A stretch of 5,021 nucleotides of DNA from Hyphomicrobiales bacterium. GTDB lineage: Bacteria > Pseudomonadota > Alphaproteobacteria > Rhizobiales > Xanthobacteraceae. The stretch's first letter is position 1. Each line of letters begins with the position of its first letter. This document shows, in pieces, positions 1 through 5,021 of the stretch. Made by a program: the position numbers and the translations under genes. Below the pieces are notes generated by a model. That model saw only the letters and a program-made list of their open reading frames with translations. It had not been told where the DNA came from and ran no database searches. The stretch covers positions 1 through 5,021 of the forward strand of contig JAKFYO010000285.1 in assembly GCA_021730825.1 (NCBI GenBank), read 5' to 3'.

Positions 1-235
1 GGCGCTGGATGCCGAAAGCGAGGCGCTGGTGCAGAAGGCGCTTGAGCGCATCATGGCAGGCCGCACGTCACTCGTGATCGCGCATCGGCTTGCGACCGTG
101 CTTGGCGCGGATCGCATCGTGGTTCTGCAAAAAGGCCGCATCGTCGAAGAGGGGACGCACGCGAAGTTGTCTGCCAGCGACGGCCTTTATTCGCGGCTCG
201 CGGCATTGCAGTTCGGCGAAATCAACGCTCGGTAA
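1..235 (+). CDS. ABC transporter ATP-binding protein, C-terminal fragment (exporter type)
   Basis: This is the 3' end of an ABC exporter gene that begins outside the left edge; the reading frame starts at base 2 and ends with TAA at 233-235. The visible 77 residues are the end of a nucleotide-binding domain. They begin ALDAESE, which is the D-loop just after Walker B. The switch-histidine motif [11 protein letters not shown] follows, then the typical tail [18 protein letters not shown] and [10 protein letters not shown]. This tail is characteristic of fused membrane/ATPase half-transporters of the ABCB/MsbA type, which export lipids, drugs or peptides across the inner membrane. Walker A, Walker B, the signature motif and the membrane domain are off the window, so the substrate cannot be judged. 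The gene converges on the MotB-like gene and their ends overlap by 14 bp. ATG and GTG codons inside the fragment are internal, not starts. Confidence 0.93.
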   Translation, partial: ALDAESEALVQKALERIMAGRTSLVIAHRLATVLGADRIVVLQKGRIVEEGTHAKLSASDGLYSRLAALQFGEINAR

Positions 236-1235
236 TCTTCAACTCGATGCGCCGGTTGCGGCGATAGGCGTCTTCGTTGCTTGCCGGATCGATCGGCTGG
301 AATTCACCGAAGCCCGCGGCAACGAGGCGATCCGGCGACAATCCTTTGGTCGTGAGGTACTTCACGACCGAGATCGCGCGCGACGCCGACAACTCCCAGT
401 TCGACGGAAATCGAACATTCGAGATCGGCCTCGTGTCCGTGTGGCCGTCCACGCGAAGCACCCAGGGAATATCTTTCGGGATTTTATTGCCGAGTTCGAG
501 GAGGGCTGCCGCCAGCTTGTCGAGTTCAGGGGCCGCACTTTCTTTCAACTCCGCCGAACCGGGATCGAAGAAAACTTCGGATTGAAACACGAAGCGGTCG
601 CCGACGATCCTGATCTCCGGGCGATTGCCGAGAATCTCGCGCAGGCGACCGAAGAAGTCGGAGCGGTAGCGGTTTAATTCCTGTACGCGCTGCGCGAGCG
701 CGATATTCAGGCGCGAACCTAGATCGGAGATTTTGGTCTGGCTTTCCTTGTCGCGCTTCTCGGACGCTTCTAGCGCTGCCTCCAACGCCGCAAGCTGGCG
801 GCGAAGGGCAGCGAGCTGCTGGTTCAGGAGCGAAATCTGCGAGACCTGCTGCTCGCTCATTTTCTTCTCGGCTTCGAGATCCGATGCGAGCGACTGGATT
901 TGCCCCTTCGCGTCTCCGGCGGCGTTGCTGTCGCCGCGCAGCTTGTCGCGCTCGGTTTCGGCGTTGCGCAGGCTCGCGCGCAGGCCGGAAAGTTGGTCTT
1001 CGAGCGAAGCGGAGGTCGCGCGTTCAAGCGCCAAGAGGTCGGCGAACTGCTTCAACTGCAACGTCAGCCGCGAAAGCTGGTCCTGCTTGCCTGCGATCTC
1101 GCGGCTCAGGAAGAACTGCGCGACGGTGAAGATCGAGACCAGAAAGATGAAAACCAGCAGCAGCGTCGAGAGTGCATCGACAAAGCCCGGCCAGTAATCG
1201 ACCCTGCGGTCGGTGCGCGAGCGGCCCAGCGCCAT
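222..1235 (-). CDS. MotB/OmpA-family peptidoglycan-binding protein with long coiled coil, non-flagellar stator-like
   Basis: The predicted protein has 337 residues. A short cytoplasmic N-terminus leads into [20 protein letters not shown] (residues 14-33). Asp20 sits at the head of a single membrane helix (about 21-43), the position of the proton-binding Asp of MotB and ExbD. Residues about 46-185 are a long Q/E/R/L-rich coiled coil. Residues about 209-337 are an OmpA-like domain with [20 protein letters not shown] and RRNRRIEL, the peptidoglycan-binding signature. In flagellar MotB the linker is short; this long periplasmic rod indicates a different machine. I chose the ATG at 1235 because the frame continues upstream only through a palindromic repeat (as far as a GTG at 1310) whose encoded residues look spurious. 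The only Shine-Dalgarno-like sequence is a weak GGGA 8 nt upstream, within the repeat. The gene follows the MotA-like gene and is probably its partner. The exact process driven is unknown. Confidence 0.93.
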   Translation of the reverse strand: MALGRSRTDRRVDYWPGFVDALSTLLLVFIFLVSIFTVAQFFLSREIAGKQDQLSRLTLQLKQFADLLALERATSASLEDQLSGLRASLRNAETERDKLRGDSNAAGDAKGQIQSLASDLEAEKKMSEQQVSQISLLNQQLAALRRQLAALEAALEASEKRDKESQTKISDLGSRLNIALAQRVQELNRYRSDFFGRLREILGNRPEIRIVGDRFVFQSEVFFDPGSAELKESAAPELDKLAAALLELGNKIPKDIPWVLRVDGHTDTRPISNVRFPSNWELSASRAISVVKYLTTKGLSPDRLVAAGFGEFQPIDPASNEDAYRRNRRIELKITER

Positions 1236-1236
1236 A

Positions 1237-1314
1237 GCTAGTGTCCCGTATCCGACGTTCGCTTCACAGTGCGATATCCTCCCGAGCGAACGTCGGATAC
1301 GAAAGGACACTAGC
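1237..1314. repeat. Imperfect palindrome 1 (27-bp stem), abutting the MotB-like start codon
   Basis: The left arm 1237-1263 (gctagtgtcc, then cgtatccgacgttcgct) is the reverse complement of the right arm 1285-1314, apart from three extra bases (aaa, 1302-1304) on the right. The stem therefore has 17 bp next to the loop and 10 bp outside the bulge. The loop is 1264-1284. The outer end lies one base from the MotB-like ATG (1235). In the minus-strand transcript the weak GGGA ribosome-binding site (1247-1244) is fully paired. There is no T-run after the stem, so it is not a typical intrinsic terminator. The arms resemble those of palindrome 2. The size and structure are those of a REP-like or small non-autonomous mobile repeat; family membership is inferred. 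Confidence 0.9.
1238..1267 (-). other. Possible 9-codon leader ORF just upstream of the MotB-like gene
   Basis: On the minus strand the loop of palindrome 1 carries GGGAGGA (1283-1277), the strongest Shine-Dalgarno match near the MotB-like gene. Nine bases after it comes GTG (1267-1265), opening a frame that reads VKRTSDTGH and stops with TAG at 1240-1238. That is two bases before the MotB-like ATG. The arrangement would suit translational coupling: ribosomes loaded in the exposed loop would melt the stem that hides the true start. The ORF is very short and lies in a repeat, so chance is quite possible. Confidence 0.2.
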
Positions 1315-1327
1315 CAAATTTATCATT

Positions 1328-1404
1328 GTAGTGATCCTGTAGTTCAGACATTCGCAAAAATGCTTGCGGCAAATGCTTGGCGAATGTCTGAACCGGATCA
1401 CTAC
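1328..1404. repeat. Imperfect palindrome 2 (24-bp stem), abutting the MotA-like stop codon
   Basis: The left arm has gtagtgatcc (1328-1337) and gttcagacattcgc (1342-1355). The right arm has gcgaatgtctgaac (1380-1393) and ggatcactac (1395-1404). These pair perfectly except for an internal loop of four bases (1338-1341) opposite one (1394). The terminal loop 1356-1379 contains aaatgcttg twice (1358-1366 and 1371-1379). The outermost base pair uses the last base of the MotA-like TAG stop (1406-1404). Only 13 AT-rich bases (1315-1327) separate it from palindrome 1, whose arms it resembles (tagtg, tcc, gac and ttcgc in the same order). There is no T-run for termination. It is probably a diverged copy of the same repeat family. 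Confidence 0.88.
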
Positions 1405-2402
1405 TAGCGCCTTTTCGCGTCTTCGCGCGCCAGCTTCTCAAGGAGATCGCGCACATCGTTCTGGCGTTCGGCCTGCGCTTCGACCCAGTCGCGCAGCAAC
1501 TGCTGTTCGTTGCGCATGTGCTGCACGAGTTCCTGCAAGCTGCCTGCGAGATTGACCATTGCCTTCGCGCTGCGTTCGCCGCCGGCACCTTCGAGGGCTT
1601 TTTCGAGACGCTGGATCGCCGCCGCCAAGGGCGCTGCTGCGCTCGAAGTATCGAGTTCGGTCGCGCCGAGATCGGCGACGGTCGTGGAGAGCCAGTCTTC
1701 GAGATCGGTGTAGAAGCGGTTTTGCGCTTGGCTCGCTTGCAGATCGAGAAAACCGAGTACGAGCGACCCCGCAAGACCGAACAGCGAAGACGAGAACGCA
1801 ATGCCCATACCGCCGAGCGGTGCGGCGAGGCCCGTCTTCAGATCGTCGAAGATGCGGCCGGAGTCGCCGGTGGCATCGAGCGATTGAATGACGCGCCCGA
1901 TCGAGCCCACGGTTTCGAGCAAACCCCAGAAGGTGCCGAGCAGTCCGAGGAAAACGAGGAGGCCGGTGAGATAGCGGCCGACGTCGCGCTGCTCGTCGAG
2001 CCGCGTGCCGATGGATTCGAGAATCCCTCGCATTGTGATCTGCGAGATTGCCATGCGGCCCATGCGGTCGCGCAAGAGCGTCGCCATCGGCGCAAGCAAT
2101 ACCGGCGCACGGTCGACTGCAATGCCGGGATCGGCGAGACGGAAACTGTTCACCCAGTTCACTTCGGGGAACAGGCGCATTACCTGCCGGACCGAGAGAA
2201 TGATTCCGATCAAGAGAACGCCGAGAATAATTCCATTGAGCAGCGGGTTCGCGAGGAAGGCGGCGTAGATCGGCCGGTACAACAGTACGGCAACAAGTGC
2301 TGCCAATACGAGAAACACAAGAATCCGGAACAGGAAAATCCGCGGCGACGAAATCTTGTTGTAGCCGTCGAGTGCCGTTTTTTCGCTTGCTTTCTTCGCC
2401 AT
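1404..2402 (-). CDS. MotA/TolQ/ExbB-family proton-channel protein, non-flagellar stator-like
   Basis: The predicted protein has 332 residues. There are two N-terminal membrane helices (about 22-42 and 52-72), a cytoplasmic stretch, then two more helices (about 143-168 and 194-220). The third helix contains LGLLGTFWGLLETV (152-165) and the fourth follows GLAAPLGGMGIAFSSSLFGL (191-210), the conserved core of MotA/TolQ/ExbB channels. Residues about 255-332 form a charged, Gln-rich, probably coiled-coil cytoplasmic tail. The ATG at 2402 is favoured by a Shine-Dalgarno GAGGAA six bases upstream (2414-2409); the frame stays open further upstream but runs into suhB sequence and looks non-protein-like. 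It is followed on the same strand by the MotB-like gene, so the pair should form a proton-driven inner-membrane complex. Automatic annotation may call it MotA or ExbB. No flagellar or TonB genes are nearby, and I would not assign either role. Confidence 0.92.
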   Translation of the reverse strand: MAKKASEKTALDGYNKISSPRIFLFRILVFLVLAALVAVLLYRPIYAAFLANPLLNGIILGVLLIGIILSVRQVMRLFPEVNWVNSFRLADPGIAVDRAPVLLAPMATLLRDRMGRMAISQITMRGILESIGTRLDEQRDVGRYLTGLLVFLGLLGTFWGLLETVGSIGRVIQSLDATGDSGRIFDDLKTGLAAPLGGMGIAFSSSLFGLAGSLVLGFLDLQASQAQNRFYTDLEDWLSTTVADLGATELDTSSAAAPLAAAIQRLEKALEGAGGERSAKAMVNLAGSLQELVQHMRNEQQLLRDWVEAQAERQNDVRDLLEKLAREDAKRR

Positions 2403-2408
2403 CCGCAG

Positions 2409-2414
2409 TTCCTC
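2409..2414 (-). promoter_or_regulatory. Ribosome-binding site of the MotA-like gene
   Basis: On the minus strand GAGGAA lies six bases before the ATG at 2402. It decides the start against the longer open frame reaching back to 2639. It is far better than the paired GGGA in front of the partner gene, which suggests unequal initiation of the two subunits unless they are coupled. Confidence 0.75.
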
Positions 2415-2426
2415 GCTGTCCGCGCA

Positions 2427-2456
2427 AGTATAAGGCACGAGCGGCGAGTATGTAGA
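2427..2456 (-). promoter_or_regulatory. Candidate sigma70-type promoter for the MotA/MotB-like pair
   Basis: In the 83-bp gap after suhB the minus strand has TATACT (2432-2427), a good -10 box. Eighteen bases upstream is TCTACA (2456-2451), which matches four of six positions of the -35 consensus. Transcription would start about 18 bases before the ATG. The -35 match and the spacing are mediocre. The genes could equally be read through from efp-suhB. Confidence 0.3.
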
Positions 2457-2462
2457 GTCCCG

Positions 2463-2482
2463 TGACGGCGGAATGACGGCGG
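2463..2482. repeat. Short tandem direct repeat downstream of the suhB-like stop
   Basis: The nonamer tgacggcgg occurs at 2463-2471 and again at 2474-2482, an 11-bp period, in the gap between the suhB-like gene and the MotA-like gene. Spacing of one helical turn can mark a regulator binding site. In GC-rich DNA a repeat this short may also be chance. Confidence 0.4.
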
Positions 2483-2485
2483 CAG

Positions 2486-3277
2486 CTATGCGCCCTTGAT
2501 GGCGGCTAGAAGCGCGCTCTGGATGTCGTAGTTGCCGGCGCAGACCGAGCCGTTGAGCAGCATATTCATATGCCCATCGAGATCGGTGACGAAGCCGCCT
2601 GCTTCCTGCACGATCACGATGCCGGCAGCCAAATCCCATGCCGAAAGATCGCGCTCCCAGAACCCGTCGAAGCGGCCCGCGGCCGTCCAGGCGAGATCGA
2701 TTGCCGCGGCGCCGGTGCGGCGCAGTCCCGCGACTTGTTTTTGAAGTACGCCAAGCTCGCGGCGAAAGCGTTCGTGATCGCCGCGCTCGTGATGCGGAAT
2801 GCCGCAGGAGATCACGGCATCGCCGAGTGTTTTGCGCGCGGCAACGCGCAGGCGCCGGTTGTTGAAATAAGCGCCCTGGCCGCGTTCGGCGGCATACATT
2901 TCGTCCGTCACCGGATTGAAAATTACCCCTGAGACCGGGATGCCGTCTTTCACAAGTCCGATCGAAACCGCGAACAGCGGAATCGAATGCAGAAAGTTCG
3001 TCGTGCCGTCGAGCGGATCGACGACGAATTGATGCTGGCCGTCGGAGCCTTTCACTTCGCCGCGCTCTTCCATCACGAAGCCGAACGTGGGCCGCGCTTT
3101 CGAAAGCTCGGTGAAGATGATGTCTTCCGCTTTCTTGTCGGCAGCGGAAACGAAATTCGCAGGGCCCTTCAACGAAACCTGTAAGTGCTCCACTTCATTG
3201 AAGTCGCGAATAAGCGCGCGGCCCGCTTTACGGGCCGCTGCCATCATCACCGTCATATTTGCGGAGCGGAGTGACAC
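2486..3277 (-). CDS. suhB: Inositol monophosphatase family protein (SuhB-like)
   Basis: The 263-residue length is usual for the family. The Mg-dependent phosphatase motifs are complete: a metal-binding Glu at FVMEERG (Glu70/71), VVDPLDGTTNFLHSIP (Asp87, Asp90, Thr92) and WDLAAGIVIVQEAGG (Asp215). Known members hydrolyse inositol-1-phosphate or related sugar phosphates in the cytoplasm; E. coli SuhB also acts in rRNA transcription antitermination. The true substrate here cannot be read from sequence. I place the start at the GTG at 3277 because the preceding residues fit the family N-terminus, and because a GAG that overlaps the end of efp could serve as a weak ribosome-binding site. An ATG at 3256 has no Shine-Dalgarno sequence. 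Only 3 bp separate this start from the efp stop, so the two are almost certainly cotranscribed and translationally coupled. Confidence 0.93.
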   Translation of the reverse strand: MSLRSANMTVMMAAARKAGRALIRDFNEVEHLQVSLKGPANFVSAADKKAEDIIFTELSKARPTFGFVMEERGEVKGSDGQHQFVVDPLDGTTNFLHSIPLFAVSIGLVKDGIPVSGVIFNPVTDEMYAAERGQGAYFNNRRLRVAARKTLGDAVISCGIPHHERGDHERFRRELGVLQKQVAGLRRTGAAAIDLAWTAAGRFDGFWERDLSAWDLAAGIVIVQEAGGFVTDLDGHMNMLLNGSVCAGNYDIQSALLAAIKGA

Positions 3278-3280
3278 CGC

Positions 3281-3844
3281 TTACTCGGCGCGGCGGACGT
3301 AGGTGATTTCAGCGGTATCGACGACAATCTTTTCGCCGGAGCCGATAAAAGGCGGCACCATCACGCGCAACCCGTTCTCAAGTTTCGCCGGCTTGTAGGA
3401 CGAGGCCGCGGTCTGACCCTTCACAACCGGATCGGCTTCGACGATTTGCAGCGTAACGTAATCCGGAAGCCGGATGCCGATCGGGCGCTCGTCGTGCAAC
3501 TCCAGCGTGACGGTCATGCCGTCCTGCAGGAACAGCGCGCGTTCGCCGACGAATTCTTCCGCGAGACTGATCTGGTCGTAGTTGTCTTTATCCATGAAGA
3601 CGAGGCTGTCGCCTTCCTTATAAAGATACTGAAAGTCTTTCTGCTCGAGGCGGCCGCGCTCGACCTTCTCGTCCGAACCGAAGCGGTTGTTGAGCTTGCG
3701 GCCGTCGATCAGGTTTTTCAGTTCGACCTGATTATAGGCGGGGCCTTTGCCGGGCTTGACCGCCATGGTCTTCACCGCAACCCAGAGCGTGTTCTGATAC
3801 TCGATCACGTATCCGGGGCGGATTTCGTTGCCGTTGATTTTCAT
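3281..3844 (-). CDS. efp: Translation elongation factor P
   Basis: The 187-residue length is typical. EF-P binds ribosomes stalled on consecutive prolines and promotes peptide-bond formation. The KOW-like domain I (about 1-63) carries the tip loop [12 protein letters not shown], with Lys33 at the position modified by beta-lysylation in E. coli (Lys34). OB domains II (about 66-128) and III (about 130-187) follow, with [37 protein letters not shown] and the ending [23 protein letters not shown]. The ATG at 3844 has GAGGAA four bases upstream (3854-3849). It is the first gene of a pair with the suhB-like phosphatase. The modification enzymes (EpmA/EpmB or another system) are not in this window, so the modification state is unknown. 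The protein itself contains a PP pair in VPPF. Confidence 0.97.
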   Translation of the reverse strand: MKINGNEIRPGYVIEYQNTLWVAVKTMAVKPGKGPAYNQVELKNLIDGRKLNNRFGSDEKVERGRLEQKDFQYLYKEGDSLVFMDKDNYDQISLAEEFVGERALFLQDGMTVTLELHDERPIGIRLPDYVTLQIVEADPVVKGQTAASSYKPAKLENGLRVMVPPFIGSGEKIVVDTAEITYVRRAE

Positions 3845-4002
3845 GGAATTCCTCGATGCGCGGCGCTCAAGTGCCGTGCGGAGGCAGTTCCGTCAAGGGC
3901 AATCGCGCGTAAGCGCCGAAACGACGGAATTAAGTATTTGGCGGGGTCTTGCACCTCGCGCAGGCGAGCGGCTTGCGCGAGCAAAAGAACGTCACCGCAA
4001 AC
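3845..4002 (-). promoter_or_regulatory. Leader region of efp; possible promoter, no clear terminator
   Basis: This 158-bp gap lies between the Sel1-repeat gene and efp on the minus strand. A TTGACG (3896-3891) resembles a -35 box, but 16-18 bases further on there is no good -10, only CACTTG-like sequence; alphaproteobacterial promoters often tolerate a poor -10. A small GC hairpin is possible at 3955-3968 (ctcgc, loop gcag, gcgag) but it lacks a T-run, so I do not call a terminator. The proximal half also contains the decayed copy of the Sel1 gene end described separately. Confidence 0.25.
3930..3952 (-). repeat. Decayed duplicate of the 3' end of the Sel1-repeat gene
   Basis: On the minus strand this stretch reads K-T-P-P-N-T-stop (AAG 3950-3948 to TAA 3932-3930). 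The real gene ends K-A-P-P-N-T-stop at 4003. Aligned at a fixed offset of 73 bases, 3931-3952 and 4004-4025 agree at 19 of 22 positions, and all three differences are transitions. A second matching block, caggcg, recurs at 3961-3966 and 4034-4039 with the same offset. The copy is in a different frame from the gene. It probably results from an old short tandem duplication or a displaced former gene end. Confidence 0.6.
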
Positions 4003-5021
4003 CTAGGTATTCGGCGGGGCCTTGCTTTGCAGCCAGGCGCGCAGAATGCCTTCGGCGCGCTTCTTTTCTTCATCGTTCAGGGTGCCGAAGACGCCATCCA
4101 GCATCGGGTCGGATACATCCCGCAAGCGAGCCATCAGGTGCCAGGCCATCGCTTCGACGGTGTTCTTTTCAACGCCACGGCCAGCGTTCAGCATACGGGC
4201 GTAGCGGTTCTGCGCGACCGGATTGCCCCGTAACGCGGCGCGGCGCATGGCTTGCGCGCCGCTGGCTTCGTCCTTCTCCACGCCATTTCCGTTGAACAAG
4301 GCAATCGCAAGCTCGACCGTGGACGGTACATGGTCGAGACGCGCAGCGCGGCGCAGCCACTTGACCGATTCCGCGGGATCTTTCGCGACGCCTTTGCCTT
4401 CCTGATAGAAAATCGCAAGCGCATGCTGTGCATCAGGGATGTCCTTGTCGGCGGCAAGGCGCATCATTTTCGCGGCTTCCGCGAAGTTCTGCGGAAAGAC
4501 CTGACCCTCGATATAAAGCAGCGCGAGATTGTAGGCCGCGTGCGCGTGACCTTTGTCTGCGGCGCGGCGGAAGTATTTTGCCGCCTCATCCTTGCTGCGC
4601 GGGACACCCGCGCCCTGCAGATAGACCATGCCGAGTGCGAAGGTCGCCTGCGCGTCGCCGGCATTGGCTGCACGTTGATACCAGTCGAGCGACTTCTTCC
4701 TGTCGGCGGCGACGCCGAGGCCTTCGCCATAAAGTTCGCCGAGCAGCGTCATCGCGCTGGTGTCTTTGTTGTTGTTGGCGCGCAACTCTGCAAGCTGCAA
4801 GGCGTCGATATAGTTTCCGCGCTGGTAGGCGGAGAAGGGCGCGTTGGGATCGTTTGCGGCCGATGTCTCGAGCGGCGTGCGCGGCGGCTGCGGCGCAACC
4901 GCGATGGTCTTTACGCGCGTGCTAGGCCCTTTCGCGGGAGCCCGCTTCGGTACAAAAGTTTCTTCCGCCGCATGCGCGGGCGTGCAGATGCAAAGCGCCA
5001 AGGCGAGCGCAAGAGCGCGGT
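4003..5021 (-). CDS. Secreted Sel1-repeat (TPR-like) protein, N-terminus cut by window edge
   Basis: The frame is open from the right edge (codon 5019-5017) to TAG at 4005-4003, giving 338 visible residues. The TTG at 5001 is not the start: the frame continues upstream as RALALALALC, the core of a signal peptide ending about TPAHA-AEE. Only a few N-terminal residues should be missing. A Pro/Ala-rich linker follows to about residue 50 (counted from 5001). Then come about six Sel1 repeats of roughly 36 residues, for example ALGMVYLQGAGV...AAKYFRRAADKGHAHAAYNLA and ALAIFYQEGKGVAKDPAESV. Sel1 solenoids usually bind other proteins, and a periplasmic site is likely. A Cys pair near the signal core does not fit a proper lipobox, so I do not call it a lipoprotein. 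It lies upstream of efp on the same strand; shared transcription is possible but not shown. Its partner is unknown. Confidence 0.9.
   Translation of the reverse strand, partial: RALALALALCICTPAHAAEETFVPKRAPAKGPSTRVKTIAVAPQPPRTPLETSAANDPNAPFSAYQRGNYIDALQLAELRANNNKDTSAMTLLGELYGEGLGVAADRKKSLDWYQRAANAGDAQATFALGMVYLQGAGVPRSKDEAAKYFRRAADKGHAHAAYNLALLYIEGQVFPQNFAEAAKMMRLAADKDIPDAQHALAIFYQEGKGVAKDPAESVKWLRRAARLDHVPSTVELAIALFNGNGVEKDEASGAQAMRRAALRGNPVAQNRYARMLNAGRGVEKNTVEAMAWHLMARLRDVSDPMLDGVFGTLNDEEKKRAEGILRAWLQSKAPPNT

Noticed and set aside
128..140. T-run (ggcctttttgc on the minus strand) downstream of the MotB-like gene as a terminator
   Set aside because: I could find no GC-rich hairpin directly before the T-run; it lies inside the ABC exporter coding region.
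1237..1404. Tandem hairpins as intrinsic terminators after the MotA-like gene
   Set aside because: Neither stem is followed by a T-run on either strand, and the next gene belongs to the same functional pair.
1310..1801. Minus-strand open frame running from the MotA-like 3' part into palindrome 2
   Set aside because: It is out of frame with the real gene, very Arg/Ser-rich, and ends in repeat-encoded residues.
222..2402. Zorya-type anti-phage system (ZorA/ZorB resemble MotA/MotB)
   Set aside because: The MotA/MotB-like pair could suggest ZorAB, but the long coiled coil here is in the MotB-like partner rather than forming a long ZorA tail. No ZorC, ZorD or ZorE helicase or nuclease genes are present, and the neighbours are housekeeping genes.
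1518..2465. Long open frame on the plus strand opposite the MotA-like gene
   Set aside because: It is a shadow of the minus-strand gene in GC-rich DNA. Its translation is low-complexity Arg/Glu/Ala sequence without recognisable motifs, whereas the opposite strand encodes clear membrane helices and channel motifs.
3446..4006. Plus-strand open frame antisense to efp
   Set aside because: It covers the highly conserved efp gene in reverse and has no family motifs; a coding shadow.
4999..5001. TTG at 5001 as the start of the Sel1-repeat protein
   Set aside because: The frame stays open to the window edge and the upstream residues extend a signal-peptide hydrophobic core, so the true start lies outside the window.

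Overview
The window is GC-rich, densely coded chromosomal DNA. It looks like an alphaproteobacterium of the order Hyphomicrobiales (Rhizobiales), probably near the Bradyrhizobium/Rhodopseudomonas/Afipia side. This rests on the style of the EF-P and inositol-monophosphatase-like proteins, the envelope protein pair, and the G/C-rich third codon positions. The genus cannot be fixed from the sequence alone.

Layout from left to right. The last 77 codons of an ABC exporter (ATPase end) run on the plus strand from the left edge to 235. Everything else is on the minus strand and reads right to left: a secreted Sel1-repeat protein (5021 to 4003, cut by the right edge), a 158-bp gap, efp (3844 to 3281), a suhB-like phosphatase (3277 to 2486, only 3 bp after efp), an 83-bp gap, a MotA/TolQ/ExbB-type proton-channel protein (2402 to 1404), a 168-bp gap, and a MotB/OmpA-type peptidoglycan-binding protein (1235 to 222). 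The last gene converges on the ABC exporter, and the two coding ends overlap by 14 bp.

The genes fall into two units. efp and suhB form a tight pair: translation elongation at polyproline stretches plus an IMPase-fold phosphatase. The MotA-like and MotB-like genes form a non-flagellar stator-type pair: a four-helix inner-membrane channel subunit, and a partner with one membrane helix carrying the proton-channel aspartate, a long periplasmic coiled coil and an OmpA-like domain that should grip peptidoglycan. They presumably couple proton flow to some envelope process; no substrate or process is named by the sequence.

The most unusual element is the MotA/MotB gap. It is filled almost completely by two tandem imperfect palindromes (1237-1314 and 1328-1404), which look like diverged copies of one repeat family. 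They abut the MotA stop codon on one side and the MotB start codon on the other, so the weak MotB ribosome-binding site lies inside a hairpin stem. A second oddity is a decayed duplicate of the last codons of the Sel1 gene, with its own stop, 73 bp downstream of the real end. I see no RNA gene, CRISPR array, insertion sequence with a transposase, or defence system.
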